From the NCBI GenBank assembly GCA_016936555.1, contig JAFGXR010000099.1, forward strand, positions 1 through 54,246: a DNA stretch of 54,246 bases, read 5' to 3'. Positions 49,176 through 54,246 of this stretch are shown piece after piece. The DNA is from Spirochaetales bacterium. GTDB taxonomy: Bacteria > Spirochaetota > Spirochaetia > DSM-2461. The first letter of the stretch is position 1. The number at the start of each line of letters is the position of its first letter. Below the pieces are notes generated by a model. That model worked only from the letters and a program-made list of their open reading frames with translations. It was not told where the DNA came from and ran no database searches. The position numbers and the translations under genes were made by a program.

Positions 49176-49626
49176 GTTAAAATTTATTATCGGAATAGTA
49201 TTTATTCTATTCTTAATCGCCCTGGGATTTTTTATGTCAGGAAACAGTCTGGCGCTGATTGTCGATCTCATATCCTTTGTTGTAGCAGTCGTCGCACCGT
49301 ATATCCTAATAACTTTTACATATTCTCCAGCGGAACAAATCAGAATGACCGGAGAGATTCTCTCAAATGATGGATCAGCTGATAAAAAGATACTCAATCA
49401 GGGATTGGCATACCTGGCGTCCTTAAAGAGCATGATTATTATCAGCGGTATACTCTGGACTCTACTAGGAGGAATCGCTATTCTCGCCAATATGACAGAT
49501 CCCGACTCCATCGGTCCGAATTTCTCCGTTGCTCTGATCACATTCATTTATTCTCTAGTCTATATTCTTGCTGTCATCGAGCCCCTGAAAGCATCAGCTG
49601 AAAAGAAGCTGGTCTCGGAGGAGTAA
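49168..49626 (+). CDS. Mini MotA/TolQ/ExbB-like membrane protein
   Basis: A 152-residue protein with four membrane helices (~4-24, 28-52, 86-108, 118-140). Its first half resembles the MotA N-terminus (VDLISFVVAVVAPYILITFT). The second half resembles the channel helices: LGGIAILANMTDPDSIGPNF and SVALITFIYSLVYILAVIEP align with MotA ANLDDPSSIGPGMAVALLTT. The prolines of IGP and EPL match those flanking the MotA channel. The ~100-residue cytoplasmic loop that touches FliG in MotA is reduced to about 30 residues. The start overlaps the preceding gene by eight bases with GGAG upstream. No MotB or ExbD partner is adjacent. Confidence 0.65.
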   Translation: MTKLKFIIGIVFILFLIALGFFMSGNSLALIVDLISFVVAVVAPYILITFTYSPAEQIRMTGEILSNDGSADKKILNQGLAYLASLKSMIIISGILWTLLGGIAILANMTDPDSIGPNFSVALITFIYSLVYILAVIEPLKASAEKKLVSEE

Positions 49627-49648
49627 CAAAAGTTTTTACAAAGAGATT

Positions 49649-49686
49649 CTGGCATTTTTCCTGTTGTGCCTTACAATAACATCATG
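49649..49686 (+). promoter_or_regulatory. Leaderless promoter of the MalY-like aminotransferase
   Basis: CTGGCA (49649-49654), 17 bp, TACAAT (49672-49677), 6 nt, ATG at 49684. No Shine-Dalgarno sequence precedes the ATG. Confidence 0.58.
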
Positions 49687-50868
49687 AGTAATTTTGACGA
49701 GCTTCACGACAGGAAAAACAGCCGTTCCGTAAAATGGAATGCGGAGTTTTTAGATAAAATGTTCGGAAAGGGGGATGTTCTCCCCTTCTGGGTAGCCGAT
49801 ATGGACTTCCGGGCACCGGAAAAGCTCATATCGAATCTGAAGGAAAGGGCGGAACACGGCTTTTACGGCTATGAGTTCCGTCCCGACCATATCAAGGAAA
49901 AAATAATCGAGTGGTGTTACCGCCGCCACGAATGGGAAATTGATCCGGAAAACCTGAGCTTTGCCCCCAGCGTCCTGAATGCCATTTCGGTACTGCTCGA
50001 ACTGGAAAGCTCTGAGGGGGACGGCGTTATTATCCAGCCGCCGGTCTACTACCCCTTCGAAGAGACCATCATCAATTCAAAACGGAAGCCCGTATACAAC
50101 AGGCTGGTCGAGGAGAAAGGCTTCTACCGTATGGATTTTGATAATCTGAGGGAGTGCGCCGCCCGTGACGATGTGAAGATCATGATCATAAGCAGCCCCC
50201 ACAATCCGGTCGGACGGGTCTGGAGCGAATCGGAGCTGGTTCAGACCGCGACGATCTGCGTAGAGAACGGAGTCCTGCTTATAAGCGATGAGATCCATAT
50301 GGAGTTTGTCTTCGACAACCTGTTTTTTCTGACCACAGCCCAGCTCGAGGAAAAGCTCCGGCGCAATACGGTGCAGCTCTTCTCGGCGGGAAAGACTTTC
50401 AATCTTTCGGGAAATACCATAGGAATCGCCCATTTCAACGATGGGGACCTTCAAAGCCGGTTCAACGCCTTTCTGACCCGGTTCCACCTGAACGGCGTCA
50501 ACGTCTTTACAACCACGGCGCTGGAAACCGTCTTCAGCGAAGGCGAACCGTGGTTTGATGAGCTGCTGAGCTATATTGAAGACAATCTGGATTATGTGGA
50601 AAACAGACTGAAGGAGGAACTGCCGGAAGTGAAGCTTTTCCGTCCCGAAGGGACCTACCTTCTCTGGCTGAGCTTCAGCGAATTCGGGTTCAAAGGGCGG
50701 GAACTGGAAAAAATCCTTCTGGAACAGGCCTCTCTGGCTCTCGATCCGGGGCGTTGGTTCGGCGAAGATTATTCTTCCTATACCAGACTCAATATCGGGT
50801 GCAGCCGGAAACTGCTGGAAGAAGCTCTGGACAGAATAATCGCCGTTTTCAGCAGGATACGATCCTAA
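49684..50868 (+). CDS. MalY/PatB-type PLP-dependent aminotransferase (C-S lyase)
   Basis: A fold-type I PLP enzyme of 394 residues in the MalY/PatB subgroup, which typically cuts cystathionine and cysteine conjugates (beta C-S lyase) rather than transaminating. Motifs: LPFWVADMDF near the N-terminus, SSPHNPVGRVW (171-180), SDEIHMEF with D202 contacting the cofactor, and SAGKTFNLSG with the PLP lysine K237. The ATG at 49684 is chosen because WVADMDF lies at the family distance and a -10 is six bases upstream. Its stop overlaps the stop of the convergent response regulator by three bases. Confidence 0.88.
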   Translation: MSNFDELHDRKNSRSVKWNAEFLDKMFGKGDVLPFWVADMDFRAPEKLISNLKERAEHGFYGYEFRPDHIKEKIIEWCYRRHEWEIDPENLSFAPSVLNAISVLLELESSEGDGVIIQPPVYYPFEETIINSKRKPVYNRLVEEKGFYRMDFDNLRECAARDDVKIMIISSPHNPVGRVWSESELVQTATICVENGVLLISDEIHMEFVFDNLFFLTTAQLEEKLRRNTVQLFSAGKTFNLSGNTIGIAHFNDGDLQSRFNAFLTRFHLNGVNVFTTTALETVFSEGEPWFDELLSYIEDNLDYVENRLKEELPEVKLFRPEGTYLLWLSFSEFGFKGRELEKILLEQASLALDPGRWFGEDYSSYTRLNIGCSRKLLEEALDRIIAVFSRIRS

Positions 50869-51503
50869 TAGGCTTCCAGAAGCCCTTTCCGGTAAACATA
50901 GCTGGTCAGCTGGGCGCTGTTGGCCAGGCCCATCTTCCTTAATAGACGGGTTCTGTATGTACTGACGGTTTTTACGCTGAGGTTCAGCTGCTCCGATATT
51001 TCGGAAACGGCCAGCCCCCGGCCGATCATCAGCAGAACCTGAAACTCCCTCTCCGACAGGGCTTCATGGGGATTTTCCCCCACATCCCTGTTGAGATTCT
51101 CCAGCATGAGACGGCTGACCGTATCGTTGATATAGGTGCTGCCTCCGGCGACCCTTTTGACAGCTTCCACGAGATTTTCCGGAGCCACGGCCTTGTTGAG
51201 ACAGCCCGAAGCGCCCAGTTTCAGAGCCCTGAGTGCATACTGTTCCTCCGGCTGAATGCTCAGCATGAGCACGGGCAGTTTCTCATAGCGCTTTTTCACA
51301 TCGATAAGGATATCCATCCCGTCGCGGTTGGGAAGCGATATGTCGAGGATCAGCACATCGTATTTTTCCTTTTCCAGAGCGGTCAGCACGGCGGCGCCGT
51401 CATCCACCTCGTCGAGAACTCTCACAGGAAGGTTGTCGCGGAGGATCTGGCTCAGCCCCCTGCGGATCAGGGGATGATCATCGGCGATCAGAATTTTAAG
51501 CAT
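50865..51503 (-). CDS. NarL/FixJ-type response regulator
   Basis: A 212-residue transcription factor. The receiver domain (1-~120) has the acidic pair IADDHPLIRRGL, the phospho-acceptor in LILDISLPNRDG and the conserved lysine in CLNKAVAPENL. The LuxR-type HTH (~145-205) has LSEREFQVLLMIGRGL and EISEQLNLSVKTVSTYRTRL. Its ATG overlaps the end of the kinase gene by eight bases, so it is the partner of that kinase. Target genes are unknown. Confidence 0.95.
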   Translation of the reverse strand: MLKILIADDHPLIRRGLSQILRDNLPVRVLDEVDDGAAVLTALEKEKYDVLILDISLPNRDGMDILIDVKKRYEKLPVLMLSIQPEEQYALRALKLGASGCLNKAVAPENLVEAVKRVAGGSTYINDTVSRLMLENLNRDVGENPHEALSEREFQVLLMIGRGLAVSEISEQLNLSVKTVSTYRTRLLRKMGLANSAQLTSYVYRKGLLEAY

Positions 51504-54246
51504 GACTGATTTTCTCTCCTCTGCGCTTTAAAGGGATGGAAACCCTGACGGTCGTCCCCCCCTCCTCATTGACGGTGATGCGGCACTGGCCGTTCAGATA
51601 GCGGCACCGCTCTTTTATGCCGCGGATTCCGAAGGATCTGGTCTTTTCCAGCGCTTCTTCTGCAATGCCGCAGCCGTTATCTGCAATTTTCAGAACCGCC
51701 GAGTCGCCCCGGACGGCGAGAAAGACATCGACGCTGTCGGCACCGGAATGGCGGATGACATTGGTCAGCACCTCCTGGCAGATCCGGAAGAGGGCAGTTT
51801 TGATCTCCTCATTCTCCACCACCATTTTCTCGTCGATATCGCTGTTTATAGTAATGCCCGTATGGGAAGAGAAATCCCTGACGAGCCACGAGAGAGCCTC
51901 ACCGGTGCAGAGGTTATCGAGGACCTTCGGCCGCAATCTGGTCGACAGATCCTTAACCGATTCCAGACTCATATTGACAAGGTCCAGCATGGAGTCTCTC
52001 TGTTCGGATCCGTTGCGGTAGATCTCCATCTTCAGAGCCGAGAGAGTCTGGCCGAGCTGATCGTGCACTTCCCGGGCGACCCAGGTCCTCTCCTCCTCCC
52101 TTACATCCTGTATGTGTATGGAATATTCCCTCAATTCCCTGTTTTTTTCTTCCAGTCTTCTCAGTCTCAATCGGACGATGAGATAAATCATCATGGCGGC
52201 GGCCGACAGGAGAATGATGAAAAAAAACGGCGTTTTCCACCAGGGCGGAAGGATTCTGACGGGAACGGCTGCTCCCGATTCATTCCAGATCCCGTTGTTA
52301 TCGGCTCCCTTGACCCGGAAGATGTAATCTCCCGGCGGAAGATTGTTGTAAACCATGCTGTTCTGATTTTCAAGGCTGGTCCACTCTTTCTGAAGCCCCT
52401 CCATCAGGACGGAATAGCGGTTTCGCTCGGGGGCGGCAAAATCCAGTACGGCAAAGTGAAAAGCCAGAATGGAATCTCCATAGGGAAGAACCAGAGGCTG
52501 ATCCTGTGCCATGCCGACAGACTGATTCATCACCTGAATTCCGGTGATAACGACAGGAGGGACCGAGCGGTTGACTTCCACATTTCCGGGAAAGAAGCGG
52601 TTGATCCCCCGGGGACCTCCGAAAACCATTTCGCCGGAGCGGAGAGCGACAGAGGCATTTATGGAAAACTCATTGCCGGGCAACCCGTCGGATTCACCGA
52701 AATTGAGAATATCGCCGCTGTCGGGATTGAAGCGGGAGAGACCTCTGTCCGTACTGATCCAGAGATTGCCGTATCCGTCTTCGAGTATGGAAAAGATGTT
52801 GTCGCCTGCCAGTCCCTCATCGCTTGTATAATGGGTAAACGTCTCCCCGCCGCGGTCCATCAGGTTGAGTCCGCCGGCCGCCGTTCCGATCCAGAGGCGT
52901 CTCTTCGAATCTTCAAAAATGGTATTGACGCTGCTGTCGCTGAGGCTGAGAGCTTGTCGGGGATCCCGGGAATAGCGGATGAAGGTCCCCGATTCGCGGT
53001 TGTAGCGATTCAGTCCTCCGTCCCAGGTTCCCACCCAGAGAACCCGGTCCCTGTCCTCGTAGATGCAGCGGATCGAATTGCCGTTCAGAGTGCTGCTTTC
53101 CTCGGGAATGCTGATGTAACGGGAAAATGTTCCCGTCCGGGTATTCAAGGCATTGAGACCGCCTCCTTCCGTTCCGATCCACAATGTCCCGGTGCTGTCC
53201 TCCAGAAGAGACCAGACTGTATTGCTCCCCAGGGAAGCGGAGTTTTCCGGCTCATAGAGATAGGTATCGACGGCTCCCGTATCGCCGTCGATTCTGTTAA
53301 GGCCGCCCCCGTCTGTGCCGACCCAGAGATGGCCCGATCTGTCCTCCAGAAGCGCATAGACCTGATCACTTGAAAGAGAAGCCCCGCCCGGCTCGATAAC
53401 GCCCGCTTCAGAAAGGCTGAAGAGCCCGCCCCCGTCGGACCCGATCCAGATCCTGTTTTCAGAGTCTTCGTAGAGCGCCCGGACATTTTCAATGTCGCGG
53501 CTGGAGGAACCGATTGTCCGCGGATTGAAGCGGTTGACGCCCCCGTCCCGTGTTCCGATCCAGACAAGTCCGTTGTGATCGATAAATATATGGCGGATTT
53601 TATCCTTGCTCAGACTTTCAGTATTGCCTCTATTGTGGCGTATAGAAGTAAGAATAGAACCTTTTGCATCTATGATAAAAATCCCCTGCCCTTCCGTACC
53701 GATCCAGAGATGACCGTCCCGGTCTTCCTTTATGGAGCGGACCGAGTAGCGGACAGGGTCTTCGAGATCGGGATTCTTCACGATTCTGAAAGTTCCGCTC
53801 TCCCTGTCGAAGAGATTCAGTCCTCCGCCTTCCGTCCCGATCCACAGGGCTCCCCGCGAATCCTCCAGGATGGTGCGCACATTGTCGGAACTGATGGAAT
53901 CATCGGTTCCGTCGCTTCTGAAGTTGACGAAACGCCCCTCCTCCTTCATCAGAGCCAGACCGCCGCCCTGAGTCCCGACCCAGAGCCTTCCGGCGGAATC
54001 GCAGAATAGAGCGCGGATAACATCGCTGTCCAGCGTTCCGGCTCCCCCGGTCGCCCTGAAGACCCGGAAGTCATGATTGTCCTCATCGTAGAGATTCAAT
54101 CCGGCCCCCCCCGTCCCGAACCAGAGTCTCCCGGAGCTGTCCTCGCAAATGGCATAGACGTTATTGCTGCTGATGCTCTTCCTGTCCATCGCATCGTGGC
54201 TGAAAAGGGTGAAATCATCGCTGTCCCGATTGTAGAGATTCAGTCC
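51496..54246 (-). CDS. Beta-propeller sensor histidine kinase, partial (5' end beyond right edge)
   Basis: The open frame continues through the right edge; 916 residues are visible. It starts inside a run of 11 complete propeller repeats (consensus LWIGTEGGGLNLFDRESGTF), plus a partial one at the edge. A Y_Y_Y beta domain follows (VVITGIQVMNQSV, NLPPGDYIFRVKG), then one membrane helix (TPFFFIILLSAAAMMIYLIV). A HisKA_3 dimerisation helix carries the phospho-histidine in WVAREVHDQLGQTL, and a HATPase domain has N-box HSGADSVDVFLAV context, DNGCGI and GIRGIKERC. The sensing part is extracytoplasmic. It resembles the ligand-binding half of Bacteroides polysaccharide sensors, suggesting glycan sensing, but the ligand is not known. 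Confidence 0.93.
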   Translation of the reverse strand, partial: GLNLYNRDSDDFTLFSHDAMDRKSISSNNVYAICEDSSGRLWFGTGGAGLNLYDEDNHDFRVFRATGGAGTLDSDVIRALFCDSAGRLWVGTQGGGLALMKEEGRFVNFRSDGTDDSISSDNVRTILEDSRGALWIGTEGGGLNLFDRESGTFRIVKNPDLEDPVRYSVRSIKEDRDGHLWIGTEGQGIFIIDAKGSILTSIRHNRGNTESLSKDKIRHIFIDHNGLVWIGTRDGGVNRFNPRTIGSSSRDIENVRALYEDSENRIWIGSDGGGLFSLSEAGVIEPGGASLSSDQVYALLEDRSGHLWVGTDGGGLNRIDGDTGAVDTYLYEPENSASLGSNTVWSLLEDSTGTLWIGTEGGGLNALNTRTGTFSRYISIPEESSTLNGNSIRCIYEDRDRVLWVGTWDGGLNRYNRESGTFIRYSRDPRQALSLSDSSVNTIFEDSKRRLWIGTAAGGLNLMDRGGETFTHYTSDEGLAGDNIFSILEDGYGNLWISTDRGLSRFNPDSGDILNFGESDGLPGNEFSINASVALRSGEMVFGGPRGINRFFPGNVEVNRSVPPVVITGIQVMNQSVGMAQDQPLVLPYGDSILAFHFAVLDFAAPERNRYSVLMEGLQKEWTSLENQNSMVYNNLPPGDYIFRVKGADNNGIWNESGAAVPVRILPPWWKTPFFFIILLSAAAMMIYLIVRLRLRRLEEKNRELREYSIHIQDVREEERTWVAREVHDQLGQTLSALKMEIYRNGSEQRDSMLDLVNMSLESVKDLSTRLRPKVLDNLCTGEALSWLVRDFSSHTGITINSDIDEKMVVENEEIKTALFRICQEVLTNVIRHSGADSVDVFLAVRGDSAVLKIADNGCGIAEEALEKTRSFGIRGIKERCRYLNGQCRITVNEEGGTTVRVSIPLKRRGEKISHA

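Noticed and set aside
51748-53373. 541-codon plus-strand ORF opposite the sensor kinase
   Set aside because: It mirrors the propeller repeats; the kinase frame has domains and couples to the response regulator.
52700-54246. Regularly spaced repeats resembling a tandem array or CRISPR
   Set aside because: The repeats are in frame, about 120-170 bases apart and encode propeller blades; there are no identical direct repeats with unique spacers.

Overview
The window looks like chromosomal core DNA from a free-living, probably anaerobic, motile spirochaete (Spirochaetales, Spirochaeta-like). This is inferred from the gene set: a second FliG gene away from any flagellar operon, a short alanyl-tRNA synthetase without the C-terminal domain, a PcnB-type nucleotidyltransferase, a six-gene Rnf complex, many Cache/REC/GGDEF/propeller sensory proteins and moderate GC. 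No rRNA, tRNA, CRISPR array, insertion sequence or prophage was recognised; 47 protein genes are called, two of them cut by the window edges.

Layout. 1-9774: a WYL-domain regulator (cut at the left edge), dnaE, a YggT-type membrane protein, recG, a small orphan, rsmD and a PleD-like REC-REC-GGDEF protein. 9825-15688: a secreted four-LysM amidase that appears to start at ATT, a 47-codon gene facing it, a hisZ-hisG-hisB cluster and a pair of TPR-type genes ending in a long bidirectional terminator. 15753-23851: alaS and a FliG paralogue, a divergent degenerate KDPG-aldolase-like protein, a secreted FN3/TPR protein, an NlpC/P60-MORN fusion and a GH57-family protein that has lost its catalytic residues. 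23929-30484: an operon of an unknown polytopic membrane protein followed by rnfCDGEAB, closed by a terminator. 30577-36679: pseudouridine synthase, P-loop/Asp23-like protein, degenerate peptidase-like TPR lipoprotein-sized exported protein, a small exported protein, pcnB and hisS. 36785-42667: an MMPL/RND exporter, an NAD-dependent epimerase and an HrpA-type helicase. 42761-45595: an esterase-symporter-TetR operon behind a long inverted repeat. 45602-54246: a CoA-binding protein, a double-Cache chemoreceptor, a three-gene ECF sigma / small membrane protein / mini-MotA operon, a MalY-like aminotransferase and a NarL-type two-component pair whose propeller kinase runs off the right edge.

The most striking pattern is in gene starts. 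At least seven genes have no Shine-Dalgarno sequence but carry a -10 hexamer exactly 6 or 7 nt before the ATG, nearly all with a -35 hexamer 16-17 bp further upstream. These would be leaderless mRNAs, living beside ordinary Shine-Dalgarno genes. One pair (fliG-like / aldolase-like) is driven by two leaderless promoters lying almost entirely on top of each other. Other points of interest are the ATT start, the GH57 and aldolase pseudoenzymes, the mini-MotA linked to an ECF sigma factor, and the unknown membrane protein translationally coupled to rnfC. All functional calls rest on motif reading without database searches.
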